The notes under the pieces were generated by a model, which did no database searches, was not told the origin of the DNA, and was given only the letters and a program-made list of their open reading frames with translations. The translations under genes and the position numbers were made by a program. From NCBI RefSeq assembly GCF_900099915.1, contig NZ_FNDB01000006.1, positions 62,001 through 126,000 of the forward strand: a DNA stretch of 64,000 bases, written 5' to 3'. Numbering within the stretch: position 1 is the stretch's first letter; each line of letters starts with the position of its first letter. The stretch comes from Flavobacterium omnivorum. Lineage in GTDB: Bacteria; Bacteroidota; Bacteroidia; Flavobacteriales; Flavobacteriaceae. Positions 46,529-57,479 of this stretch are shown here, in pieces.

Positions 46529-47141
46529 ATAATGCAAACAATAATCCAAAGTCGATATTTTTAGTAGTGTAACCCGAATTCTTATTTTGTAACCCGGCGT
46601 TAGATACGTGCCGGATACTTGGCCTAAAATCAATCGTTATTCGATTCATTTTAAAAGTAACTCCTAAAGCAATAACGTCAGCAAAGGCAAAACCTTTAGA
46701 TAAGCGCTCTGTTTCTGTATCGGTAATCATTGGTCCCACACTACCCAAAGCATAGAGACTGGCTTGATTAGAGAGTGGTTTCCGGACCAAAAATCCTAAA
46801 TTCAAGACGTACTCTTTTATATCCTTTAACTTTGTGTATCGTTCTCGTTTTTCTATGTAATCCGGTTCGTCCGGTTCAATAAAAAACAAATTCAAGAGTT
46901 GATGCGTTGCAAAATTAAGTTCTGGCTGGACAAGGATTTGATAGCTGACTTTTTTTGATTCTTTTACTCCAAAATAAAATTGCAACTAATAATAATGATT
47001 TGTGTAAGAGTAATTTTTATTTTTAAATTCAGCACCTAACCCATAAGCAAAACCCACTTGGACTTCCCTGTTTTTGACTTGAGCAAAAGACAGCATTGAA
47101 GGATAACAAATAAACAAAATAAAAAAAACACTCTTAAACAT
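46527..47141 (-). pseudogene. PagL-type lipid A 3-O-deacylase / acyloxyacyl hydrolase gene, broken by an in-frame amber codon
   Basis: Reading from ATG 47141 gives a signal peptide (MFKSVFFILFICYPSMLSFA), then QVKNREVQVGFAYGLGAEF, then NHYY followed by TAG as codon 52 (46986-46988). The same frame continues directly as LQFYFGVKESKKVSYQILV and on to the stop at 46527. The C-terminal part has the PagL catalytic motif IRHVSNAGL with the His-x-Ser pair, and barrel-like strands. Without the stop it would be a normal, about 204-aa outer-membrane lipid A deacylase. A single base change explains the break; amber read-through or a sequencing error cannot be ruled out. Confidence 0.82.
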
Positions 47142-47223
47142 AACTATTAATTTAAAAACAGACTATAATTTTTGAAACTCTTTGTTACTTTACTAAAAAA
47201 AGTATTGGAATTCAGGTAAAAAA

Positions 47224-47258
47224 AAAGAGATTCAACTTTCGCTGAATCTCTTTTTGTA
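47224..47258 (-). terminator. Terminator after secDF
   Basis: AAAGAGATTCA (47224-47234) pairs perfectly with TGAATCTCTTT (47243-47253), flanked by an A run that gives U residues on the minus-strand transcript. Confidence 0.85.
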
Positions 47259-47277
47259 AAATTATATAAAAGCTCTT

Positions 47278-50250
47278 TTAACTTTCTTGATGTGCTTTTT
47301 CTACCTTGTTTTTATCTTCTTTTGAAATTGTATCAACCAATACTGGTGTGGCAATAAACAATGAAGAATAGGTTCCTACTATAATACCAACCAACATTGC
47401 AAAGATAAATCCTCTAATAGATTCTCCACCAAAAACGAACATGATTAATAAAACAACAATCATAGTTAATGATGTATTGATTGTTCTAGACATCGTTGTA
47501 TTAATAGATTGATTTACAATTTCAGCAAAAGTACCCTTAGTTTTACCGGCTAAATACTCTCGAACTCTATCAAATACAATAACTGTATCATTCATAGAAT
47601 ATCCAATAACCGTTAAGATTGCAGCGATAAAATGCTGATCGATCTCCATACCAAAAGGCATGAATTTATAACACAAAGAGTAGATTCCTAATACAAAAAT
47701 AACATCGTGCGCAACTGCAGCAATCGCACCTAAACTATATTGCCATTTTCGGTAACTAATCATTAAGTATAAGAAAACAATGGCCATTGCTCCAAGTACT
47801 GCCCAATAAGCGTTAGTTTTAATATCTTCCGCTACTGTTGGTCCCACTTTAGAAGCTTGTAGAATTCCTACTTTCTTTCCTTCATAAGCGTTTACAAATT
47901 TATCGTACGTAATGTCTGACGAATAATGCTTTTTCAAGGTGCTAAACAATAATTTATTCACCTCTTCATCAGCTTTAATTCCTGACTCTTGCACCTTATA
48001 TTTCGTTGTAATTTTCAATTGGTTAGTATTACCAAATACTTTTACTTCGGCACTACCTTCAAAAACTTGCGCTAATTCTGCTTTAACAGTTTCTGTCTCT
48101 ATTGGTTTTTCGAAACGCACTTGGAATGTTCTTCCTCCTACAAAATCAACTCCCTGATCTAGACCATTTGTTGCTAAAGAAACAACGCTGATGATAACCA
48201 CAATACTAGAGAACAAATACGTCCATTTTTTCATCCCTAAGAAATCAAAATGAAAGTTGTTAAACATATTCTTAGAGAAGTTAGTAACAAACGTCAAATT
48301 ATTCTTTTTGCTAATGTTCCAATCAATAAAGATTCGCGCAATAAAAATAGAAGTAAATAATGAAGTTATAATACCAATTAACAATGTAGTGGCAAATCCT
48401 TTAATTGGTCCTGAACCAAAAATAAATAAAACGGCACCAGTTAAAATGTGCGTAACATTCGCATCTGTAATTGATGACATAGCACCCCTCCAACTATACG
48501 ATGTCTTAACAGCTTCTTCTAGCGTTTTACCTGCTCTTAATTCCTCTTTTGCTCTTTCATAGATAATAATATTCGCATCTACCGCGGTACCCATTGTCAA
48601 AACGATACCGGCAATACCAGGTAAAGTAAGAACAGCTCCAAGACTTGCTAAAATTCCAAATAAGAATAGTAAATTTATGGCTAGTGCAATATTAGCATAC
48701 CAACCCGCTTTACCATAATAGATCATCATCCAAAGGGATACAATAAGCAATCCTATCAAAGCGGAGCTAGTACCGTGATCAATTGCTTCCTGACCTAAGG
48801 ATGGCCCAACAACTTCTGACTGAACAATATCAGCAGTAGCTGGCAATTTACCTGCTCTTAAAACATTAGCTAAATCTTTAGTCTGTGTTACATCAAAAGC
48901 TCCTGAAATTTCAGATCTACCACCTGAAATTGGGCCACTTGAAACACCTGGCGCAGAGTAAACTACATCATCAAGAACAATAGCGATATTGCTTTTTTGA
49001 GTATAAGCTCTACCTGTTAATTCTTCCCAAGATTTTGCTCCTTGACCATTCATTTGCATAGAAACTGCTGGCTTACCTGATTGATCAAAAGTATCTTTTG
49101 CATCAGTAATAACACCACCAGCCATTGCAGGTACATTATCTCTATTTCCTTTTAAAGCATATAATTCTAAAACTTCAACATCTTTAGCTTTAGCATCTTT
49201 AATAGTAGTTGGTATACCCCAAACAAATCTGGCATAACGTTGCTCAGCTGGCAAAAGAATTCGGATGTCAGCTCTTTTCAGGTAACCATTAATTGTTGCC
49301 GTATCTTTTGGAGAGAAAAGCCCTAAAACTGGACCTCCACCTTGACCAACAATTTTATCAAATAAAGGATTTTCCCCTTTTTTTGCAGCTGTAGAATCTT
49401 TTGAATCTGTAAGTAAAGCACTTAAAGAATCCTTTACCACTGGTTTAACCTCAGTAATTTTGATTTCTGTTTTTTTCAATGACTCATTAGCCGCCATTAA
49501 GAAATTACCAATTTCCTCGATTTTGTATGTTTCCCAAAACTGCAATTGAGCAGTGCTTGATAATAATTTCTTAGCACGATCTACATCTTTTGCACCTGGA
49601 AGTTCAACAAGAATTTGACCTGAATTTCCTAATTTTTGAATATTAGGCTGTGTTACACCAAATTGATCGATACGTTTTCTTAAAACGCCAAAAGCACTTT
49701 CTACCGATTCATCAACTTTTCTTTTGATAATTTTTTGAACCTCTGAGTCGGTCATTTGAAAATCAACACCACCTTCACCTTGCAAACTTCTATTTGCAAA
49801 AATATCTGGAGATGCTAATTTTACAGTTCCTTTTGAATTAGCTTCAAAAGCATCAAAAAACTTGTCTAAATATGGTTTATTCCCTTGCAAATCAGCAGTT
49901 GCATCAGCCAAAGACTTATTAAAAACTGGATTTTTAGAATTATTCGATAATCCTTTTAAAATATCTTTAACAGATATTTGAAGTATAACATTAATACCAC
50001 CTTCTAAGTCAAGACCCTTGTTGATTTGCTTATCACTTACTTCATTAAAAGTAAAATTGGTAAAACCAAGGTTAAATACTTTTTCTTTACCGATTGAATC
50101 TAAATATTTTGCTTCTTTTTCAGGATTTCCACCAGCAAAAGATTTGGCATCGCTTTTTACTTTACTTGCGACAAAAGTGAAAGAAAGTTGGTAAATACTT
50201 ACCAATGCAAATAGAATTGCGAAAAATTTAATAAGTCCTTTATTCTGCAT
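47278..50250 (-). CDS. secDF: SecDF protein translocase subunit (fused SecD-SecF)
   Basis: A 990-aa inner-membrane protein that uses the proton gradient to help pull secreted proteins through SecYEG. The SecD half starts with a TM helix and has NKGLDLEGGINVILQISV, the P1 periplasmic domain (about 90-500) and TM2-6. The SecF half (about 650-990) has LDQGVDFVGGRTFQVRFEKP and its own six helices, with the IGYSMNDTVIVFDRVRE motif. The single fused chain is the usual Bacteroidota form. The periplasmic region is longer than in E. coli. It is monocistronic. Confidence 0.96.
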   Translation of the reverse strand: MQNKGLIKFFAILFALVSIYQLSFTFVASKVKSDAKSFAGGNPEKEAKYLDSIGKEKVFNLGFTNFTFNEVSDKQINKGLDLEGGINVILQISVKDILKGLSNNSKNPVFNKSLADATADLQGNKPYLDKFFDAFEANSKGTVKLASPDIFANRSLQGEGGVDFQMTDSEVQKIIKRKVDESVESAFGVLRKRIDQFGVTQPNIQKLGNSGQILVELPGAKDVDRAKKLLSSTAQLQFWETYKIEEIGNFLMAANESLKKTEIKITEVKPVVKDSLSALLTDSKDSTAAKKGENPLFDKIVGQGGGPVLGLFSPKDTATINGYLKRADIRILLPAEQRYARFVWGIPTTIKDAKAKDVEVLELYALKGNRDNVPAMAGGVITDAKDTFDQSGKPAVSMQMNGQGAKSWEELTGRAYTQKSNIAIVLDDVVYSAPGVSSGPISGGRSEISGAFDVTQTKDLANVLRAGKLPATADIVQSEVVGPSLGQEAIDHGTSSALIGLLIVSLWMMIYYGKAGWYANIALAINLLFLFGILASLGAVLTLPGIAGIVLTMGTAVDANIIIYERAKEELRAGKTLEEAVKTSYSWRGAMSSITDANVTHILTGAVLFIFGSGPIKGFATTLLIGIITSLFTSIFIARIFIDWNISKKNNLTFVTNFSKNMFNNFHFDFLGMKKWTYLFSSIVVIISVVSLATNGLDQGVDFVGGRTFQVRFEKPIETETVKAELAQVFEGSAEVKVFGNTNQLKITTKYKVQESGIKADEEVNKLLFSTLKKHYSSDITYDKFVNAYEGKKVGILQASKVGPTVAEDIKTNAYWAVLGAMAIVFLYLMISYRKWQYSLGAIAAVAHDVIFVLGIYSLCYKFMPFGMEIDQHFIAAILTVIGYSMNDTVIVFDRVREYLAGKTKGTFAEIVNQSINTTMSRTINTSLTMIVVLLIMFVFGGESIRGFIFAMLVGIIVGTYSSLFIATPVLVDTISKEDKNKVEKAHQES

Positions 50251-50433
50251 TATTACTAAAAATTAATTATTTTTTATTTATTTATTTTTGCTTTAAACCT
50301 TATAGAATAACACTTTACATTCATTTTTAACATTAAAAAAGAATATTTCGGGCTACCTCATTTTTTTTAAACCGAGCAAATATATAATTAACGTTAAGAT
50401 TAACCAATTTATTTATAGATTAATCTCAAGAAA

Positions 50434-50455
50434 AAGACTGCAATGATGCAGTCTT
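50434..50455 (-). terminator. Terminator after mdh
   Basis: AAGACTGCA (50434-50442) pairs with TGCAGTCTT (50447-50455) around an ATGA loop, with an A run on the downstream side of the minus-strand transcript. Confidence 0.85.
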
Positions 50456-50475
50456 ATCTTTTTATATGTGAATTT

Positions 50476-51411
50476 TTATACCAAAATCGATTTTAAAGCG
50501 TCATTCATTTGTCTGACAGCATCTGCACTTTTAGCAAATAAGGCCTTTTCAGCATCATTCAGTTTAATATCAAGAATTTCTTCTACTCCATTTTTACCAA
50601 TAATGCATGGAACACCAATACAGATGTCATTTTGTCCATATTCTCCCTCAACGAAAACAGAACATGCAATCATTTTCTTTTGGTCATTCAAAATACTGTC
50701 CACCAAGAAAGCAACGGAAGCTCCAGGAGCATACCAAGCTGATGTTCCAAGAAGCCCTGTAAGTGTCGCTCCTCCAACCATAGTATCTGCAGCGACTTTT
50801 TGCAATTCTTCTTCCGATAAAAATTGAGAAACTGGGATTCCGTTATAAGAAGCTAATCTTGTCAAAGGAATCATCGTTGTATCACCATGTCCACCAATAA
50901 CCATAGCTGAAATATCATTAGCCGGTTTGTCTAAAGCCAAAGACAAATACGTTCTGAAACGAGAACTGTCTAACGCTCCACCCATACCAATAATTCTGTT
51001 TTTTGGTAATCCAGTAGATTTCAATGCCAAATAGGTCATGGTATCCATCGGATTAGAAACCACAACAATAATAGTTTCTGGTGAATGTTTCAATACATTT
51101 TCAACAACCGTTTTCACGATTCCTGCATTGATTCCTATTAATTCTTCACGAGTCATTCCTGGTTTTCTTGGAATTCCTGATGTAATCACCACCACATCAC
51201 TTCCTGCTGTTTTGGAATAATCATTAGTAACGCCTGATACTTTGGTATTAAAACCTGTATTAGTAGCACATTGCATGATATCTAATGCTTTACCTTCAGC
51301 AAAACCTTCTCTAATATCCAATAATACTACTTCACTGGCAATTCCTCTATAAGAAATCACATCGGCACATGTCGCTCCTACATTTCCTGCTCCTACAATG
51401 GTAACTTTCAT
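50476..51411 (-). CDS. mdh: Malate dehydrogenase
   Basis: A 311-aa NAD-dependent enzyme of the LDH-like MDH group, TCA cycle, cytosolic. The Rossmann motif is VGAGNVGATCAD (5-16). The substrate loop IPRKPGMTREELI has the Arg residues for a dicarboxylate. VVSNPMDTMTYLA and the catalytic-His segment GGHGDTTMIPL are present. The PRKPGM pattern marks malate rather than lactate specificity. Length is normal. It is monocistronic. Confidence 0.96.
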   Translation of the reverse strand: MKVTIVGAGNVGATCADVISYRGIASEVVLLDIREGFAEGKALDIMQCATNTGFNTKVSGVTNDYSKTAGSDVVVITSGIPRKPGMTREELIGINAGIVKTVVENVLKHSPETIIVVVSNPMDTMTYLALKSTGLPKNRIIGMGGALDSSRFRTYLSLALDKPANDISAMVIGGHGDTTMIPLTRLASYNGIPVSQFLSEEELQKVAADTMVGGATLTGLLGTSAWYAPGASVAFLVDSILNDQKKMIACSVFVEGEYGQNDICIGVPCIIGKNGVEEILDIKLNDAEKALFAKSADAVRQMNDALKSILV

Positions 51412-51497
51412 ATTTTAAAGTTTATTCGGTTAATTGTTAATTTGGTTACTTGTTATTGTGTTAATCTATTCCAATGAAAACGAATGATTACATTAAG

Positions 51498-53501
<2,004 letters not shown>

Positions 53502-53569
53502 TTATATAACCGTTAAAATCCCTTTTTAAGCCCTTAAGTTATTAACATTTGTTCATATAAATACAAAAA

Positions 53570-53593
53570 AACGCTCCCAAAATTGAGAGCGTT
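53570..53593 (-). terminator. Terminator after the first asnB
   Basis: AACGCTC (53570-53576) pairs with GAGCGTT (53587-53593), followed on the minus strand by a U run. Its core resembles the terminator after the second asnB. Confidence 0.8.
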
Positions 53594-53623
53594 CTTCATT
53601 TATAAAAAATTCAAATTTTTGCC

Positions 53624-55240
53624 TCAAACTACAACTCCTGTTTTAGCAATTGCAGTATCGGCTTTAACGTGAGCTGCATTAGCTCTTCCGCTTGGATCAA
53701 GGTTTTCTTGCCATTTCGGAATCCACTTCCTAACCGTTTGTGCCGCACTTATTTGTGGATAATATTTATTAAATATCGATCTGTAAAAATAAGCTTCTTT
53801 AGTGGCTGGTGCATTATAAGGAAATTCCTTTGCAGCTCCGGCTAATTGCTCATCCGTAACTTGTGTCGCACAATAATCAATCAATTCATCGATCCAATTG
53901 TATCCTACTCCATCCGAAAACTGTTCTTTTTGTCTCCACAAAACTTCTTCTGGAAGATAAGGGTTTTCAGGTGTATCAAATGCTTTTCTTAAAATGTATT
54001 TTTCTTTTCCATCGTACGTTTTAGGCATTTTTTCTTCTGCTTTGATACGAACGGCCATGTCTAAGAACGCTTTATCCAAAAACGGAACTCTGGTCTCTAA
54101 ACCATGCGCCATCGTTGATTTATCCGCTCTTAACAAATCGGCAGTAAATAATTTTTGCACTCTTTCGATGGTTTCCTTTTGGAAATCCACTGCCGAAGGC
54201 GCATTTCTAAAATACAAATATCCACCAAAGATTTCATCAGCTCCTTCACCTGAAAGTACCACTTTTACACCCAAATCCGTTATCGCTTTCGATAAGAAAT
54301 ACATTGGTGTACTTGCTCTTATTGAAGTCACGTCATATGTTTCCAGATGCCAAATTAGTTTCTCTAAAATTTCAATTCCTTCTTCGACAGTAAAGTGAAT
54401 TTCATGATGTTCTGTGCCTAAATACTCCGCAACTTTTCTGGCTGCCGCAGCATCTGGCGCATCAGCGTTCAAACCAATTGAAAATGATTGTAATTTTTTA
54501 CCGCTTTCCGCCAATAATCTAGAAGCAATTGCTGAAGTCAAGGAAGAATCCAAACCTCCCGAAAGCAATACTCCAATAGGAACATCGCTCATTAATCTTT
54601 TACGAGTCGCTTCGGTCAACGTTTCTCTGATCAACTCCAAATCTAATTCTTGATCTGCTTTTAAATAATCTTCATATTCCGGTTTGTAATATTTTACAAA
54701 ACCTGTTTTTGCAGTATAATAATGTCCCGGAGGAAAAGTAGAAAATGTTTTACATTGATCTGCAATAGGTTTCATTTCAGAGGAGAAATAGATTCTTCCT
54801 CTTTCATCCAGTCCATAATACAGCGGCTTTACTCCCATTGGGTCTCTACCGGCAATAAAATCATCACCATCCACCACCACAAAAGCCCAATCTCCGTCCA
54901 GCATATTGCAAAAATCATATCCAAACTCTTCATACAAATGCACAATAACCTCTGAATCTGATTTGGTTCTAAAAGTATGCCCTTTCAAAACTCCATCTCT
55001 CAATTCCTGATGATTGTATATTTCGCCATTATGAACCATGTAGGCCGTTCTCGTGCCTTGTATCGGTTGTTTTCCGGAATGTAAATCAATTATCGACAGC
55101 CTTTCATGACTTAGAATATGCCCTTTTTCAGTAACATGTAAATCACTTTCATCCGGACCACGATGCGTCATTCTTTTTGAAAGTGCTCCAAACAATTGTT
55201 CCTCTTTTCCTCTTCCGATAATTGCTAATATTCCGCACAT
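53624..55240 (-). CDS. asnB: Asparagine synthase B, glutamine-hydrolysing (paralogue 1)
   Basis: A 538-aa enzyme making Asn from Asp, ATP and Gln. The N-terminal Ntn glutaminase has the nucleophile C2 (MCGILAIIG) and RLSIIDLHSGKQP, NGEIYNH. The C-terminal synthetase domain (about 210-530) has the ATP-binding SGGLDSS and LSGEGADEIFGGYLYF, GLETRVPFLDKAFLD. Both active sites look intact. A second, clearly related gene lies at 57480-59156 with the same domain order. A CATATTTG box lies upstream of the start on the minus strand. Confidence 0.95.
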   Translation of the reverse strand: MCGILAIIGRGKEEQLFGALSKRMTHRGPDESDLHVTEKGHILSHERLSIIDLHSGKQPIQGTRTAYMVHNGEIYNHQELRDGVLKGHTFRTKSDSEVIVHLYEEFGYDFCNMLDGDWAFVVVDGDDFIAGRDPMGVKPLYYGLDERGRIYFSSEMKPIADQCKTFSTFPPGHYYTAKTGFVKYYKPEYEDYLKADQELDLELIRETLTEATRKRLMSDVPIGVLLSGGLDSSLTSAIASRLLAESGKKLQSFSIGLNADAPDAAAARKVAEYLGTEHHEIHFTVEEGIEILEKLIWHLETYDVTSIRASTPMYFLSKAITDLGVKVVLSGEGADEIFGGYLYFRNAPSAVDFQKETIERVQKLFTADLLRADKSTMAHGLETRVPFLDKAFLDMAVRIKAEEKMPKTYDGKEKYILRKAFDTPENPYLPEEVLWRQKEQFSDGVGYNWIDELIDYCATQVTDEQLAGAAKEFPYNAPATKEAYFYRSIFNKYYPQISAAQTVRKWIPKWQENLDPSGRANAAHVKADTAIAKTGVVV

Positions 55241-55682
55241 AACGCTGTATTTTTATTTTTTTCCAATTCTAAGTCGACAAATATGCAATAGCAGTTACAA
55301 ATACAGAACACAATTATGATATTTAGTTACTATTTAAAACAAAAAGATGCATTTTGTCTTAAAAATGTAATTCAAATACCAATAAATTAAAATATTCTAT
55401 TACATCTGTAAATTATCGCTACGTTATAAAATAAACAGCATTGATTTTAAACATATAAGTCATGTAAGTTTAAATAAGTCAGTTTCTCAAATCGTTATTA
55501 AAAGGAAAATAAGTTAAAAAAGTTCTTTGCAATTCTATGTGACTTTACTTAAATGAACTTTTAGTTTTATTTGATTTCATTCAAATTAAAAACTTATATG
55601 ACTCATATGTTTTAACAATGTATTCTACAAAATGCCGTTGTTTGCAGAATTAATCGTAAATCATAAAAGGCTGACAATTCAA
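55241..55682. other. Intergenic stretch with inverted-terminus repeat
   Basis: About 440 bp between the first asnB and the amidohydrolase gene, both on the minus strand. It contains a CATATTTG -7-like box for asnB and copy C of the repeat family at 55449-55612. No gene is seen. Confidence 0.5.
55449..55612. repeat. Inverted-terminus intergenic repeat, copy C
   Basis: Starts AAACATATAAGTCATGTAAG and ends CTTATATGACTCATATGTTT. The reverse complement of the end differs from the start at only two positions, the best-preserved termini of the three copies. Length 164 bp, close to copy A (162 bp). Non-coding. Confidence 0.68.
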
Positions 55683-57308
55683 TTACTTCACTTTCTGACC
55701 TTTTAAATAGGTGTTGGTAGGTTTCATTTTCACTATTTTATTTTCTTCCACTTTCATTAAATCCTGATCGTACATTACAAAATCAGCCCATTTTCCCACT
55801 TCAAGACTTCCTTTTTCTTTTTCTTCAAAATTAGAAAAAGCAGCCCAGATAGTCATTCCTCTTAAAGTTTCGGCTCGGGTTAATGCATTTTCCATTTGAT
55901 AGCCTCCTTTTGGATATTCCTTACTGTCTTTTCTCGCAACTGCAGCATGAAAAGTTAGCATCGGATTTACTTCCTCTACAGGAAAATCAGTTCCGAGAGC
56001 TATCATTCCTGCTTTTTGAAGTAATTTTTTATACGCATAGGCATTTTTAAGCCTTTCTTTCCCCAATCTGTCTTCCGCCCAATACATATCTGATGTAGCA
56101 TGAGTGGGTTGAACTGAAGGAATAATTCCAAATCTGAAATAATCAAAATCGGCTTCCCGTAAAACTTGAGCGTGCTCAATCTTCCATCTTCTATCCTTTG
56201 TATCGGTTAGCACTTCTTTGTATATTTTTAAAATTACCGTATTGGCTGAATCGCCAATCGCATGTGTATTGAGTTGAAAATTAGAAGCTGCAATTTGTCT
56301 AGCAACATCTTTTAATCCCGAAATAGGCGCCAACAAAGCACCGTATTGGTCCGGCTTATCTGAATACGGCTTGTGCATGCAAGCGCCGCGAGAACCGAGA
56401 GCACCATCGCCGTACATTTTAAAGGAACGTACATTGAGATTATCCGTTTTATAAATTCCTTTTTTTAAGTAATAATCTATATTTTTTTGATTTGCTGTAA
56501 CCATAGCATATACGTTAAGCGTCATCACTTTTGCTTTTTGCAAACTATCTATCAAATGAATCACATCAGGATCTAAACCCGCATCATTTACTGTTGTCAA
56601 CCCATAATCAAACATCACTTTTTCAGCATCTAATAGAGCCGCAATTTGTATTTTACGCGTTGGTTTTGGAATTATTTTGAACACTAATTCCATTGGATTA
56701 TCAACTAAAATTCCTGTTGGCTCTCCATTTGCAATTTCAATTTGACCACCAACAGCTTTTGTATCTTTGGTGATTCCTGCTAATTTCAATGCTTTACTAT
56801 TAACGATAATCGCATGCCCGTCAACTCTATTCAATACCACAGGAATATCAGGAAAAGCAACATCTAATTCTGCTTTGGTAGGATACTTTTTTACTTTCCA
56901 ATCGTTTTGATCCCAACCATTACCCACAATAAACGTTGAATTCTTCTCTTTTTGAAAAGCCTTTAAACGAGTGATTATTTCGTCCATACTTTTGGTACCA
57001 CGTAAATCAGCTTCTTGTAAACTCAATCCATAGCTATAAAAATGGCAGTGTGCATCAAACAATCCGGGATAGATGAATTTCCCTTCAGCATCAACCGTAT
57101 TCTTCGATTCATATTGTTTCGTAATTTCACTATTTGTACCTATTGCTACAATTTTTCCTTCTTCGATCGCCATAGCCGAAGCTATTCCAAAAGCGTTATC
57201 TACGGAATAAATCGTTGCATCTGTAATAATCGTATCAACGGAAATTTTAGTTTTTTGACTACAGGAAATCAATAAAAATAAAGCAAGAAAAAGTGAAATG
57301 AATCTCAT
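55683..57308 (-). CDS. YtcJ-like amidohydrolase lipoprotein
   Basis: From ATG 57308 a 541-aa protein with signal MRFISLFLALFLLISC (lipobox LISC). It is a metal-dependent amidohydrolase of the Amidohydro_3/YtcJ type. The first metal motif is FDAHCHFYSYG. HAIGDSANTV and KIEHAQVL carry further His residues, GTDFPVEEVNP the Asp. The C-terminal composite beta-domain ends in GKWADFVMYDQDL. Substrate unknown. It lies between two asnB genes on the same strand, but intergenic gaps and terminators make an operon unlikely. Confidence 0.88.
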   Translation of the reverse strand: MRFISLFLALFLLISCSQKTKISVDTIITDATIYSVDNAFGIASAMAIEEGKIVAIGTNSEITKQYESKNTVDAEGKFIYPGLFDAHCHFYSYGLSLQEADLRGTKSMDEIITRLKAFQKEKNSTFIVGNGWDQNDWKVKKYPTKAELDVAFPDIPVVLNRVDGHAIIVNSKALKLAGITKDTKAVGGQIEIANGEPTGILVDNPMELVFKIIPKPTRKIQIAALLDAEKVMFDYGLTTVNDAGLDPDVIHLIDSLQKAKVMTLNVYAMVTANQKNIDYYLKKGIYKTDNLNVRSFKMYGDGALGSRGACMHKPYSDKPDQYGALLAPISGLKDVARQIAASNFQLNTHAIGDSANTVILKIYKEVLTDTKDRRWKIEHAQVLREADFDYFRFGIIPSVQPTHATSDMYWAEDRLGKERLKNAYAYKKLLQKAGMIALGTDFPVEEVNPMLTFHAAVARKDSKEYPKGGYQMENALTRAETLRGMTIWAAFSNFEEKEKGSLEVGKWADFVMYDQDLMKVEENKIVKMKPTNTYLKGQKVK

Positions 57309-57423
57309 AATTAACAATTTAGTTATGCTAATATAAAAAAACTATGTCTAATTATTTTAGACAATGCACAAATAAAACGTTTTTTCAAGTGATATACTTC
57401 TTCAAAAATATATTCCCATAAAA

Positions 57424-57449
57424 AAACGCTCTCGAAAAAGAGAGCGTTT
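57424..57449 (-). terminator. Terminator after the second asnB
   Basis: AAACGCTCTC (57424-57433) pairs perfectly with GAGAGCGTTT (57440-57449) around GAAAAA, with an A run downstream for the minus-strand transcript. Confidence 0.85.
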
Positions 57450-57479
57450 GTGTATTTGTAAAATCTTAATTAATTGTAT

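Noticed and set aside
53994-54398. 134-codon plus-strand frame opposite asnB
   Set aside because: A shadow of the asnB coding strand. Its composition mirrors the codon bias of the true gene.
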